The position numbers and the translations under genes were made by a program. A stretch of DNA of 64,000 bases from Nonomuraea dietziae (GTDB taxonomy: Bacteria > Actinomycetota > Actinomycetes > Streptosporangiales > Streptosporangiaceae), in assembly GCF_014195505.1 (NCBI RefSeq), contig NZ_JACIBV010000001.1, forward strand, positions 2,604,001 to 2,668,000, read 5' to 3'. The notes under the pieces are model-generated. The model saw only the letters and a program-made list of their open reading frames with translations, did not search any database and was not told where the DNA came from. The number at the start of each line of letters is the position of its first letter. Positions within the stretch are counted from its first letter, which is position 1. Positions 19,800 through 28,054 of this stretch are shown here, piece by piece.

Positions 19800-20210
19800 C
19801 TACATGTTGACCCACTTGTGCGACTTGATGCAGAGGCTGCCGCGACCGGGGTCGTCCTGCGACGGGTTGGTCCACGCCTCCTGCTCGCCGTTGTGGAGCC
19901 CCCGGTGCGCTCCGCCGCAGGCGACGAGGTGCACGTCGTCCAGGCTGCCCGCGTATCCGTTGTTCCACAGGGACTTCACCCTGCCGCTGAAGGAGCACGG
20001 CCGCCCGCCACCTGCCCAGTTGCCGTCGTCACCCGACCAGCTGCAGCGGCTGCCCCCGCCGCTCACCCCGCTGTAGGCGCACAGGCTGCCCTTGGGGCAG
20101 TCGCCGAACCAGTACCGGCCGCCGCTCCTGGCCGAGGCGGCGCTCTCCTCCGCACCCGCGGGCGACGGCGACGCGGCCTTCCTCGCCACGTGATCCTCGC
20201 TGACGGCCAT
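19800..20210 (-). CDS. Peptidase inhibitor I36-like, Cys-rich small protein
   Basis: Protein of 136 residues matching the I36 (SMI-type) inhibitor family: CPKGSLCAYSGV opens the domain, followed by CSWSGDDGNW, CSFSGRVKSLWNNGY, and a second Cys/Gly-rich part ending RGSLCIKSHKWVNM. These proteins are normally secreted and disulfide-bonded. No signal peptide is visible here: the N-terminus is MAVSEDHVARKAASPSPAG, and no signal can be read in frame upstream. It follows the alpha/beta hydrolase gene by 64 bases. It may be a decayed or relocated copy, or have a missed start. Confidence 0.65.
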   Translation of the reverse strand: MAVSEDHVARKAASPSPAGAEESAASARSGGRYWFGDCPKGSLCAYSGVSGGGSRCSWSGDDGNWAGGGRPCSFSGRVKSLWNNGYAGSLDDVHLVACGGAHRGLHNGEQEAWTNPSQDDPGRGSLCIKSHKWVNM

Positions 20211-20274
20211 GCGGCCATGGGACCGGGGAGCCCGGCAGGCTGGCAGGGCGACTTCGACCGGCGCACGGTCGGCG

Positions 20275-21219
20275 TCAGGCCGACACCGCCTCGGCGTAGG
20301 CGGCGGGGAGCTCCATCGGCATCAGGTGTCCCGCGCCCTCGAACACGCGCAGCCCCCAGTCAGGCCGGCGATCGAGCAGGAAGTCGACCGTTGACCGCTC
20401 GATCAGCGGGTCCTGGTCTCCCCACAGCAGGAGCGTGGGCGCCCGCACCTGGTCGATCGCGTCGAGGACGGGGCGCCTGTCGACGTACATCGCCGAGACG
20501 ACCGAGGCGAAGGCCACGACGGCGTCGGCCATCCTGCCCGGCTGGTCGCGCATCTCGTGACGTTCCTCCGTCTGGAGCGCGACCAGTTCGGGCGAGACGC
20601 GCGTCAGGTCGCCCCGTGCCAGGTCGAGTCCGCCACCGGGTGCGGTCACGGGGTCGCCCCTGCTCAGCTTGGCCTCCAGGAGCCGCCTGCCGTACAGGCG
20701 CAGCGTGCCGCGCAGGGCCGGGACGGCGGCCGCCAGCGTGAGCCGGCCCAGCGTCTGCCAGGCCAGCGCCTCGGACCTCGTGAGAGGACCGGGCAGCGTC
20801 GGGCTGGTGAGCACCAGCCGCTCCACGGCCCTGGCGCGCCGGGCGAACAGCAGGCTCACCAGCCCGCCCATGGACCAGCCGTGAACGGTCAGGCGCTCCA
20901 GTCCGAGCGTGCGGGTGAACGCCTGCAGGAACCTGGCGTTGACGTGCGCCGTCGCCGCGCGGGGATGCGGTGTCTCGGTATGGCCCGCGAACGTGCCCGG
21001 CAGGTCGGGAGCGATGACCGGCCCCTGCGCGGCCAGCAGCGGGATGACGTCCAGCCAGAAGGTCCCTGTGGCGCCCATCGGATGCACCAGCAGCTGGGCG
21101 GGCTGGCCGGGCCGCCCCCTGGCGTGCAGGTAGTGGACGCTCGCGCCCTGGACGTCCACCGTCTCGCTGCGGATTGCGGCGCAGCGCGCAGAGCGCTGGC
21201 CCCAGTCGCCGTATCGCAC
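20275..21219 (-). CDS. Alpha/beta hydrolase
   Basis: Cytoplasmic serine hydrolase of 314 residues. The nucleophile elbow is GWSMGG (Ser about residue 116), the acid is in LLLWGDQDPLIE, and the catalytic His is in GAGHLMPMELP near the C-terminus. LLVHPMGATGTFW near residue 45 is the oxyanion-hole loop, with HPMG in place of the usual HG. About 15-20 residues at the N-terminus look unconserved, so the start may be later. It resembles haloperoxidase-like and lipolytic hydrolases; the substrate is unknown. Confidence 0.87.
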   Translation of the reverse strand: MRYGDWGQRSARCAAIRSETVDVQGASVHYLHARGRPGQPAQLLVHPMGATGTFWLDVIPLLAAQGPVIAPDLPGTFAGHTETPHPRAATAHVNARFLQAFTRTLGLERLTVHGWSMGGLVSLLFARRARAVERLVLTSPTLPGPLTRSEALAWQTLGRLTLAAAVPALRGTLRLYGRRLLEAKLSRGDPVTAPGGGLDLARGDLTRVSPELVALQTEERHEMRDQPGRMADAVVAFASVVSAMYVDRRPVLDAIDQVRAPTLLLWGDQDPLIERSTVDFLLDRRPDWGLRVFEGAGHLMPMELPAAYAEAVSA

Positions 21220-21524
21220 GATGCGCCTCCAGGTCCTGGGTGCCTGCCTGCGATGCTAGACCTCGCCCTCGGACCTCCGGCATGACGCCTGGAGATCCCA
21301 CCGCGGCTCGGAGGGGCGAACTTCCAGCCGGAGATGGAGGCGGTCTTCGCCTGGGCCTGGTTCACGTCACGGCGGAAGATCACCCCGGTCGCCGACCCGC
21401 GCGACGACTACGGCCGCCCGCTCGTCATCCAAGGCCGCGTCCAGGCGTACACCGCCGTCGCTTCGACGACAGCCCCGTCCTCCTCCTGGAGAGCGGCGGC
21501 GCTCTTGCTTCTCAGGATTCAGGG
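21220..21524. other. Non-coding or decayed spacer
   Basis: No intact gene was recognised. A plus-strand open stretch, about 21290-21480, reads as a plausible protein piece (for example PRDDYGRPLVIQGRVQAYT). It has no start signal, follows an in-frame stop, and ends in unrelated low-complexity sequence. It may be a remnant of an unidentified gene. Confidence 0.3.
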
Positions 21525-21734
21525 CTACTTGGGACGAGCCATAGGGAGGATCCACTCAAATGGCATGCGACCAGAGGGAACAATGGCTGATTTGGACCCG
21601 TCGACCACGCCAGAGCGTCCGGTCTGTTTATCGAACGCACTTGAAAGGTCAGGGCCGCCAAGAGGGGCAGCCGTGCCCGCAGCCGGCGGCACGGGGCCGC
21701 TCAGAAAATCCGAGGACCCCGTGCCGCCGGACAC
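21525..21734 (-). CDS. Small hypothetical protein, 69 residues
   Basis: Short open frame from GTG at 21734 with GAGGAG five bases upstream. The protein is Gly/Ser/Pro-rich with a hydrophobic tail MPFEWILPMARPK. No family recognised. It follows another small frame (21766-21870) on the same strand by 31 bases. The start codon region lies in a strong inverted repeat. Codon third positions are less GC-biased near its end than in neighbouring genes. Could be a real small protein or chance. Confidence 0.33.
   Translation of the reverse strand: MSGGTGSSDFLSGPVPPAAGTAAPLGGPDLSSAFDKQTGRSGVVDGSKSAIVPSGRMPFEWILPMARPK
21671..21730. repeat. Inverted repeat with two alternative pairings
   Basis: A 14-bp perfect inverted repeat, CCGGCGGCACGGGG (21683-21696) with CCCCGTGCCGCCGG (21717-21730), 20 bases apart. 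The inner arm can also pair, over 7 bp, with CCGTGCC at 21671-21677. The two hairpins exclude each other. On the minus strand the structure covers the first codons of the 69-residue frame. Confidence 0.6.
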
Positions 21735-21765
21735 AGGCGCTCCTCTTACGGCCTCGCGAGCTTAG

Positions 21766-21870
21766 CTACCTAACCTTTTTCGGCTTCTTCTCCTTCTTCG
21801 GCTTCCTCGGCTTGGGCCCGAAGCGGTAGTCCGCCTGCAAGCGCACCGGGAACATAGTGAGGATGGACAT
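21766..21870 (-). CDS. Very small basic protein, 34 residues
   Basis: ATG at 21870 with a near-ideal CGGAGG seven bases upstream, one of the better ribosome sites in this region. The product is strongly basic at its C-terminus (FGPKPRKPKKEKKPKKVR, 12 Lys/Arg in the last 17) and has a short hydrophobic head. No family recognised. It is too short for usual gene finding. The Lys-Pro tail could bind nucleic acid or membrane. Existence rests on the ribosome site and the composition. Confidence 0.4.
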   Translation of the reverse strand: MSILTMFPVRLQADYRFGPKPRKPKKEKKPKKVR

Positions 21871-22170
21871 GCCAACCTCCGATAACAAATTGGGTACTCC
21901 TTCAGGGGGTACAATACCGGCCAACTCAGGCCATTCACCCCAAATTCACGTCAATCCGGCCAGGGGGTCTTTGGCGAACATTTTGGCTGGGTGCGCACTG
22001 AAACTTTTCCTCCAATTGCGCCCATGCCAGGCTCCGTGGACTCAGGGGAACACGCGACGCCCGGTTCAAAGCGCTGGCAGATCTTTCGTGCGCTGCGCTG
22101 CAGCCCCGGCGAGACCGGCACCAGCGGCGCCCCGACAACTGTTCACAACGGCCAGCCGGTAGCAGCGCGA
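21871..22170. other. Leader and spacer without recognised gene
   Basis: These 300 bases are less GC-rich than the surroundings. On the minus strand a TTGACG (around 21950) and TATTGT (around 21915) are present, but 32 bases apart, too far for a normal promoter. Nothing else could be supported. Confidence 0.3.
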
Positions 22171-22203
22171 AGCCCCACCCCTCCCTTCGGGATGGGCGGG
22201 GCT
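22171..22203 (-). terminator. Terminator of the small secreted protein gene
   Basis: AGCCCC/GGGGCT with inner CCC/GGG pairs around TTC, 25 bases downstream of the stop codon at 22229. It reads as a compact GC hairpin on the minus strand, without a long U tract. Confidence 0.6.
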
Positions 22204-22228
22204 GTTGCATGCTGTCCAAGGCCCCGGT

Positions 22229-22489
22229 TTACCGGTCCTTGTAGTCGAACCACCACGAGCCGTTGTACATGTAGCAGTCGGTGACCAGGTAATACCGCTT
22301 GAATTCCGTGCGTTCGCTGATGCAGCGGCTGTAGTTGCCGAACGGCCCTCTGGGCTGCCAGTACGGCGCCTGGATCGTGATCGGGGCGGTTGTCGCGGAC
22401 GGGCTGGCGTGCGCCACTGTTCCCAGCGGCGCCAGGGTGGCGAGAGAGACCAGGGCGACCGTAGCGGCCCTCTTCACAGCATGGATCAC
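22229..22489 (-). CDS. Small secreted protein
   Basis: Exported peptide of 86 residues from a GTG at 22489; the AGGTGG six bases upstream decides this start over an ATG 13 codons earlier. Residues 1-28 are a textbook signal peptide (VKRAATVALVSLATLAPL, cleavage after AHA). The mature part of about 58 residues is aromatic-rich with two Cys (SRC and TDC) able to form one disulfide, and the ending YMYNGSWWFDYKDR. It resembles the many short secreted actinomycete proteins of the pattern GPF-x-Y-x-x-C. Function unknown. Followed by a hairpin terminator. Confidence 0.62.
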   Translation of the reverse strand: MIHAVKRAATVALVSLATLAPLGTVAHASPSATTAPITIQAPYWQPRGPFGNYSRCISERTEFKRYYLVTDCYMYNGSWWFDYKDR

Positions 22490-22880
22490 GAGCACCCACC
22501 TTGAGGAAAGAATGTTGTGTGTGCTCATCTTGAGAGTTCTGCAGTCGTCTTACTATCGCCATCCCTGCCAAAGATCGCCTGAATAGTGCCATCGCGCCAC
22601 GATCATTCTCTTCGGAGGGTGGGGGCCTCCTTTGCATCGTCGACGATTCGGGCGGATCGTAGGATCCCTCGCGCGTCACAGTGGCTGGTTTCGACGTGCC
22701 GCAGACCTGAAACGGTCCTTCCTCGCTCTGGATGCGGTGTGCGGAGATTTCCGCTGCGCCGCTTTCCAACCTGCTCGTACTTGCCGGCGAGGTAGCGGCT
22801 GACGTGGAGCGGCAGGCCTGGTTGATGGAGGCGCACTCAGATCGGCCGCGCCTGGTGGAGGAGATCGATCGCCACACCTG
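22490..22880. other. Decayed sequence, no intact gene
   Basis: Upstream of the secreted peptide gene. All frames hold only short, Arg-rich open stretches with no recognisable domain and no good ribosome site. It probably includes the promoter of the secreted peptide and remains of the effector-binding part of the GntR pseudogene. Confidence 0.4.
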
Positions 22881-23234
22881 GTGGGCAGAGGTCGACGACC
22901 CATACGCCGCACCACGACCCGCTCCCCCGGCATCAGTCGGGCGACGCTCGGGGGCGGCTCCACGATGCCGGCGGTGATCCACGCGCCGAGCTCCCGGCCG
23001 CCCGCGCTCATGCTGCTGTCGACCGGCTGCCGGTCGTAGACGCGGACGGGCTCAGCCACTCCCCTGTCGGTCAACACCCTCTGCGCCCGCTGAGCGGTGT
23101 CGCGGCCAACGCGGTAGCGGGCAGTCAGATCATGCTCGCTGGGCAGCTGAGCGCCCGGGCCGGTAGTCGCCCGCCTCGATCGCGCCGAGTCGCTCGGCCG
23201 CGATCTCCTCGAAGGCTTACCGCTCGGCGCTCAT
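22881..23234 (-). pseudogene. Broken GntR/HutC family regulator
   Basis: Remains of a GntR regulator. From ATG 23234 the frame reads MSAER then meets a stop (TAA), continues as AFEEIAAERLGAIEAGDYRPG, then needs a one-base shift. After the shift the winged helix continues as AQLPSEHDLTARYRVGRDTA and RVLTDRGVAEPV, the core GntR pattern. Further on, VEPPPSVARLMPGERVVVRR matches the start of a UTRA ligand-binding domain, and the rest is unreadable. With one stop, one frameshift and a lost C-terminus it is non-functional. Confidence 0.72.
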
Positions 23235-23354
23235 CCCACCCATCACTTCTGATCGTGCGCATCTCGTGCGCAGAACATGGGCTGGGGCGGCGGTCATCCT
23301 CGGGTACAGCCGTGCATCATGTGTTGCGTTTCGCATGGTCACAGCCTTGATCGC

Positions 23355-24591
23355 TCATCTGACCAGCAGGGCCACGCACTCCACGTGGTGCGTCATCGGG
23401 AAGGCGTCGAAGGCGCGCAGGTCGGCCAGGCCGTAGCCGAGTTCGGCGAACCAGGCCAGGTCGCGGGCCAGCGTGGCGGGGTCGCAGGAGACGTACACCA
23501 GGCGCGAGGCCTCCAGCGAGGCGATGCGCGTGACCACCTCGCGTCCCAGGCCCGACCTGGGCGGGTCGACGACGACGAGGTCGGCGCGTTCGATCTCGAA
23601 GCGGTCGAGGGCGTCCTCCACCCGTCCGCGTTCGACCTGGGCCCACGGCAGGTCGCGCAGGTTCGCGCGGGCGTCCCGTACGGCAGCGGCCTCGTTCTCG
23701 ACCCCGAACACCGCGCCGGAGGGGCCGACCGCCTCGGCGAGCCCGGCGGCGAAGAGGCCGACCCCGCAGTAGAGGTCGAGCGCCCACTCGCCCGGCTCAG
23801 GGGCGGCGTAGCTGAGCACCGCGTCGAGGAGGGTCTCGGCGGCCCCCGGGTGGACCTGCCAGAAGCCGCTGCCCGTCACCTGGAAGACCCTGTCGCCGAC
23901 CTGCTCGTGCAGCATGCCGGAGCCGTGCCTCGGCTCGGAGCGGCCCTTACCCTGGTTGACCAGGATGGAGGCGGGCGCCTCGAGCGGGGGCACCGCGACG
24001 GAGCTGCGCGGCTTGGGCGCGATGACGACGGCGTGCTCGCCGCCGGAGGAGGCGATGACCTCCACGCCCATGGAGTTGCGCCAGGTGTGCGTCTCGACGC
24101 CGACCTCCTCCACGGAGGGGTGGGCGATCAGGCAGGCCTCGACGGGCTGGATGTCGTGGGAGCGGTGCTTGCGGAAGCCGAGCACGCCCTCGCGGGTGGC
24201 GGCGAACTGGACGCGGGTGCGCCAGCCGAGGCCGTCCTTCGCGCCGGGCACCTCTTCGACCAGCACGTCCCTGGTGATGCCCGCCAGCCTGCTGAGCTGC
24301 TCGGCCACCACGCTCGCCTTGAGCGCTCGCTGGGCCTCGAGGGTGGCGTGCTGCCAGTCGCAGCCGCCGCACAGGCCCGGCCCCCGCATAGGGACAGGGC
24401 GGGGTCACCCTGTCGGGTGAGGCTTCGAGGATCTCCACGGCGTCGGCGCGGAGGAAGCGGGTGGTCTCCTCGGTGATCTCGGCGACGACCCGCTCTCCTG
24501 GGAGCGCGTGCCGTACGAAGACGACACGTCCTTCGTGTCGCGCCACACACCAGCCACCGTGGGCCACGGGCCCTACCTCGAGTTCCACCAC
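23355..24591 (-). pseudogene. TRAM-domain class I SAM RNA methyltransferase (TrmA/RlmD-like), frameshifted
   Basis: Would encode a 23S rRNA or tRNA uracil-5 methyltransferase of about 410 residues. The first frame (GTG 24591) holds the TRAM domain and reaches TPPCPYAG. The second frame (to 23355) holds GLCGGCDWQH (the Fe-S cysteines), QVHPGAAETLLD, ALDLYCGVGLFAAGLAEAVG (SAM motif), VVVDPPRSGLG and the catalytic Cys in YVSCDPATLARD. The two join perfectly if one base is removed from the run of five C (plus strand) at 24381-24385. Everything else is intact, so this is either a sequencing error or a very recent inactivation. It follows the KimA-like gene by 9 bases. Confidence 0.88.
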
Positions 24592-24600
24592 CTGCCCAGA

Positions 24601-26637
24601 CTACTCGTCACGCCTGTCGGGCTCGACCTCGTGCCACGGACGGCGGACCGATCCCGCGGCGTACGGGTCGCGGCGGCCCCTCAGCCTGTCGGAGGAGTGC
24701 AGCTGCCACGGCACGCTGGTCACCATGACGCCCGGCTTGAACAAGAGCCTGGCCTTGAGCCGCAGCGCGCTCTGGTTGTGGAGCAGGTGCTCCCACCAGT
24801 GGCCGACGACGTACTCGGGGATGAAGACGGTGACCACGTCGCGCGGCGAGCGCCGGCGCAGGGCCTTGACGTAGTCGAGGATGGGCTGGGTGATCTCCCT
24901 GTACGGCGAGTCGAGCATCTTGAGCGGGACGGGGATCCCCCTGCGCTCCCACTCCTCCTGCAGCGTCCTGGCCTCCGACCCCTCGACGCCGACCGTGACG
25001 GCCTCGATCGTGGAGGGACGGGTGGCCCTTGCGTAGGCCAGCGCCCGCAGCGTCGGCTTGTGGATCTTGGAGACGAGCACGATCGCGTGGTTGCGGGCCG
25101 GCAGCATCGACTCGTCGATCCGCTCGTCGACCTCGAGCTCGGCGGCCACGTTGTCGTAGTGGCGGCGGATGCCCTTCATCATCAGGAACAGGATCGGCAT
25201 CGCGATGCAGACGATCCACGCGCCGACCAGGAACTTGGTGAACAGCACGACCACCAGCACGACCGCGGTCATGACGGCGCCGAAGAAGTTGATGGCCCGC
25301 GAGCGGTGCATCTGGTGGCGCGCCCTGAGGTCGGTCTCGGTCTTCAGGTGGCGGGTCCAGTGGATGACCATGCCGGTCTGGCTGAGGGTGAAGGAGACGA
25401 AGACGCCGACGATGTAGAGGTTCAGCAGGCGGCTGACGTCGGCCTTGAAGCCCCACAGCAGCAGGCAGGCGCCCAGCGCCAGGATGACGATGCCGTTGGA
25501 GAAGGCCAGGCGGTCGCCGCGGGTGTGCAGCTGGCGGGGCAGGTAGCGGTCCTGGGCGAGGATCGAGCCGAGGACGGGGAAGCCGTTGAAGGCGGTGTTG
25601 GCGGCCAGGAACAGGATGAGCGCGGTGACGGCCGAGATGATGACGAACATCAGCGAGCCGCTGCCGAAGACCGCGTCGGCCACCTGGGAGATGATCGGCT
25701 GCTGGTAGTAGTGGGGGCCGACCGGCGTGCCGTCGGGACGCAGCAGGTCGACGGCGACGTGCTGCGGCTCGGCCACCGTGACGCCCGAGGCGAGGCCGAG
25801 CGCGATGATGCCGGAGAACATCGTGACGGCGACCAGGCCCATCATGAGCAGGGTGGTGGCCGCGTTCTTGCTCTTGGGCTTGCGGAACGCGGGCACGCCG
25901 TTGCTGATCGCCTCGACGCCGGTCAGGGCCGCGCAGCCGGAGGAGAAGGCGCGCAGCACGAGGAAGGCGGCGGCGAAGGCGGTGAGGTTGGTCTGCTCGG
26001 CCACCACCTGGAAGCCGGCCGTCGGCGCCCTGAGGTCGTCGCCGAGCACCAGCAGCCTGAATCCACCCCAGGCGACGAGGCCGAGCACCGAGATCATGAA
26101 GGCGTAGGTCGGGATCGCGAAGGCGGCGCCGGACTCGCGCAGGCCGCGCAGGTTCACGATCGTCAGCAGCACCACGATGGCGATGGCGACGGCGGGCTTG
26201 TGCTGGGCCACGAACGGGACCGTGGCGCCCACGTAGTCGACGCCGTTGGCGACGGAGACCGCCACGGTCAGCACGTAGTCGACCATCAGCGCGCTGGCCA
26301 CGGTGAGCCCGGCGTTCTTGCCGAGGTTGACGGTGGCCACCTCGTAGTCGCCGCCGCCGCTGGGGTAGGCGTGCACGTTCTGCCGGTAGGAGGCGACGAC
26401 AGTCAGCATCACGACCACGACGGCGATGGCCACCCACGGGCTGTAGCTGTAGAACGACACCCCCGCCAGCGACAGGATGACGAGGATCTCCTGGGGTGCG
26501 TAGGCCACGGAGGAGAGCGCGTCGCTGGCGAAGACCGGCAGAGCCACGCGCTTGGGCAGGAGCTGCTCATGGAGTTGCCCGCTGCGCAGCGCGCGTCCGA
26601 CCAGGACACGCTTGACTAGATCCGTCACCTTCGCCAC
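24601..26637 (-). CDS. KimA-like APC family permease, probable potassium importer
   Basis: Membrane transporter of 678 residues, in the class of the high-affinity K+/H+ symporter KimA of Bacillus subtilis. Shared landmarks with KimA include ALPVFASDALSSVAYAPQEI, ASYRQNVHAYPSGGGDYEV, VDYVLTVAVSVANGVDYV, KAFSSGCAALTGVEAISN-type RAFSSGCAALTGVEAISNG, VLAANT-type FLAANTAFNGFPVL and VGVFVSFTLSQTGMV. About 12 hydrophobic helices precede a cytoplasmic C-terminal domain of about 200 residues. The divergent TrkA pair starts 92 bases away, which supports a potassium role. Amino-acid transport is the main alternative because APC is a broad family. Confidence 0.82.
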   Translation of the reverse strand: MAKVTDLVKRVLVGRALRSGQLHEQLLPKRVALPVFASDALSSVAYAPQEILVILSLAGVSFYSYSPWVAIAVVVVMLTVVASYRQNVHAYPSGGGDYEVATVNLGKNAGLTVASALMVDYVLTVAVSVANGVDYVGATVPFVAQHKPAVAIAIVVLLTIVNLRGLRESGAAFAIPTYAFMISVLGLVAWGGFRLLVLGDDLRAPTAGFQVVAEQTNLTAFAAAFLVLRAFSSGCAALTGVEAISNGVPAFRKPKSKNAATTLLMMGLVAVTMFSGIIALGLASGVTVAEPQHVAVDLLRPDGTPVGPHYYQQPIISQVADAVFGSGSLMFVIISAVTALILFLAANTAFNGFPVLGSILAQDRYLPRQLHTRGDRLAFSNGIVILALGACLLLWGFKADVSRLLNLYIVGVFVSFTLSQTGMVIHWTRHLKTETDLRARHQMHRSRAINFFGAVMTAVVLVVVLFTKFLVGAWIVCIAMPILFLMMKGIRRHYDNVAAELEVDERIDESMLPARNHAIVLVSKIHKPTLRALAYARATRPSTIEAVTVGVEGSEARTLQEEWERRGIPVPLKMLDSPYREITQPILDYVKALRRRSPRDVVTVFIPEYVVGHWWEHLLHNQSALRLKARLLFKPGVMVTSVPWQLHSSDRLRGRRDPYAAGSVRRPWHEVEPDRRDE

Positions 26638-26729
26638 GTCTGACGATGCTAGTCCTCGTCACCCTCCCTGCCGACGCGGCACTCCACGTGCGCGCCATAC
26701 TGAGGGGAAGGCACACCCGTGGGGAGCAC

Positions 26730-27395
26730 ATGCATATCGTGATCATGGGATGTGGTCGGGTGGGGTCCACCCTCGCCCACATCCTGGAGGACAACGGCCA
26801 CTCAGTCGCGATCATCGACCGCGACCCGCAGGCGTTCAGGCGGCTGCGGGCGGGTTTCAGGGGGCGCCGGGTCACCGGCGTCGGCTTCGACCGTGACGTG
26901 CTGCAGGAGGCCGGCATCGAGTCCGCGGCCGCCTACGTCGCCGTGAGCAGCGGCGACAACTCCAACATCATCTCCGCGCGTGTCGCGCGAGAGACCTTCG
27001 GCGTCGACAACGTCGTGGCCCGCATCTACGACTCCCGCCGCGCCGAGGTCTACCAGCGTCTCGGCATCCCGACCGTGGCCACCGTGCGCTGGACGGCCGA
27101 CCAGATCCTGCGCCGCATCCTGCCGGAGGGCGCCGAGCCGCTGTGGCGCGACCCCACGGGCACCGTGGTGCTGGCCGAGGTCGCCACCAACCCGGCATGG
27201 ATCGGCACCAGGGCCACCAAGCTGGAGGAGACCGTCGGCGCCAGGGTCGCCTTCATCAACCGCATGGGCGAGGCGCTGGTCACCAAGTCCGACACGGTGG
27301 TGCAGGAGGGCGACATCCTCCACGTCATCGCCGCCGAGAACGACATGGACCGGATCAACAAGGTGCTGGCCGCCGCACCGGAGGAGGACCACTGA
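26730..27395 (+). CDS. TrkA/RCK potassium uptake regulatory protein (first of pair, CeoB-like)
   Basis: Cytosolic regulator of K+ transport, 221 residues. The RCK_N Rossmann domain starts MHIVIMGCGRVGSTLA with the GxGxxGS nucleotide motif, and IIDRDPQAF supplies the acidic residue for NAD/ATP ribose. The C-terminal RCK_C domain spans about 135-215. The start at 26730 was taken because GGGGAG precedes it and residues before it lack homology. Its stop overlaps the start of the second TrkA gene (TGATG), so the two are coupled and probably form a heteromer gating a K+ transporter, most likely the KimA-like protein or a distant Trk subunit. Confidence 0.9.
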   Translation: MHIVIMGCGRVGSTLAHILEDNGHSVAIIDRDPQAFRRLRAGFRGRRVTGVGFDRDVLQEAGIESAAAYVAVSSGDNSNIISARVARETFGVDNVVARIYDSRRAEVYQRLGIPTVATVRWTADQILRRILPEGAEPLWRDPTGTVVLAEVATNPAWIGTRATKLEETVGARVAFINRMGEALVTKSDTVVQEGDILHVIAAENDMDRINKVLAAAPEEDH

Positions 27396-28054
27396 TGCGC
27401 ATCGCCATCGCAGGCGCGGGCGCGGTCGGCCGCTCCATCGCCGCCGAGCTCCTGGAGAACGGCCACGAGATCCTGCTGATCGACATCGACCCCAAGGCCA
27501 TCAAGATCGACGCGGTGCCGCGGGCCGAGTGGCTGCTCGCCGACGCCTGCGAGATCTCCTCCCTCGACGAGGCGGGGCTCAACAACTGCCACGTCGTGGT
27601 CGCCTCCACCGGTGACGACAAGGTCAACCTGGTGGTCTCGCTGCTGGCCAAGACCGAGTACGGCGTGCCGCGCGTGGTCGCCCGCATCAACCACCCCAAC
27701 AACGAGTGGCTGTTCAACGAGTCGTGGGGCGTCGACGTCGCGGTCTCCACCCCTCGCCTGCTGTCGGCGCTGGTGGAGGAGGCGGTCAGCGTCGGTGACC
27801 TGGTCCGGCTGATGACCTTCCGCCAGGGCCAGGCCAACCTGGTCGAGCTCACCCTGCCCGAGGACGCGCCGGTCGTCGGCCAGCGCGCGGGCTCGGTGCC
27901 GTGGCCCGTCGACTCGGCGCTGGTGGCGATCCTGCGCGAGGGCAGGGTGCTGGTGCCCACGGCCGACGACCCGCTGGAGGCGGGCGACGAGCTGATGTTC
28001 GTCGCCAGCCAGGAGGTCGAGGACGAGCTGGCCCAGCTGCTGTCCCCCCACTAG
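27395..28054 (+). CDS. TrkA/RCK potassium uptake regulatory protein (second of pair, CeoC-like)
   Basis: Partner of the preceding gene, 219 residues. RCK_N opens MRIAIAGAGAVGRSIA; LLIDIDP gives the acidic end of strand 2; ARINHPNNEWLFNESWGVD is the conserved linker; RCK_C ends with ELMFVASQEVEDELAQLL. ATG at 27395 overlaps the previous stop by one base. Its own stop shares the palindrome CTAG with the stop of the convergent kinase gene, so the transcripts overlap by at least four bases. Confidence 0.9.
   Translation: MRIAIAGAGAVGRSIAAELLENGHEILLIDIDPKAIKIDAVPRAEWLLADACEISSLDEAGLNNCHVVVASTGDDKVNLVVSLLAKTEYGVPRVVARINHPNNEWLFNESWGVDVAVSTPRLLSALVEEAVSVGDLVRLMTFRQGQANLVELTLPEDAPVVGQRAGSVPWPVDSALVAILREGRVLVPTADDPLEAGDELMFVASQEVEDELAQLLSPH

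Noticed and set aside
21583..21765. 60-residue plus-strand frame convergent with the 34-residue frame
   Set aside because: It has a weak ribosome site and overlaps the hairpin and the better-supported minus-strand frame; composition is low-complexity.
21334..21765. Long plus-strand open frame
   Set aside because: Its 5' part looks protein-like but follows an in-frame stop, lacks a ribosome site and no family matches.
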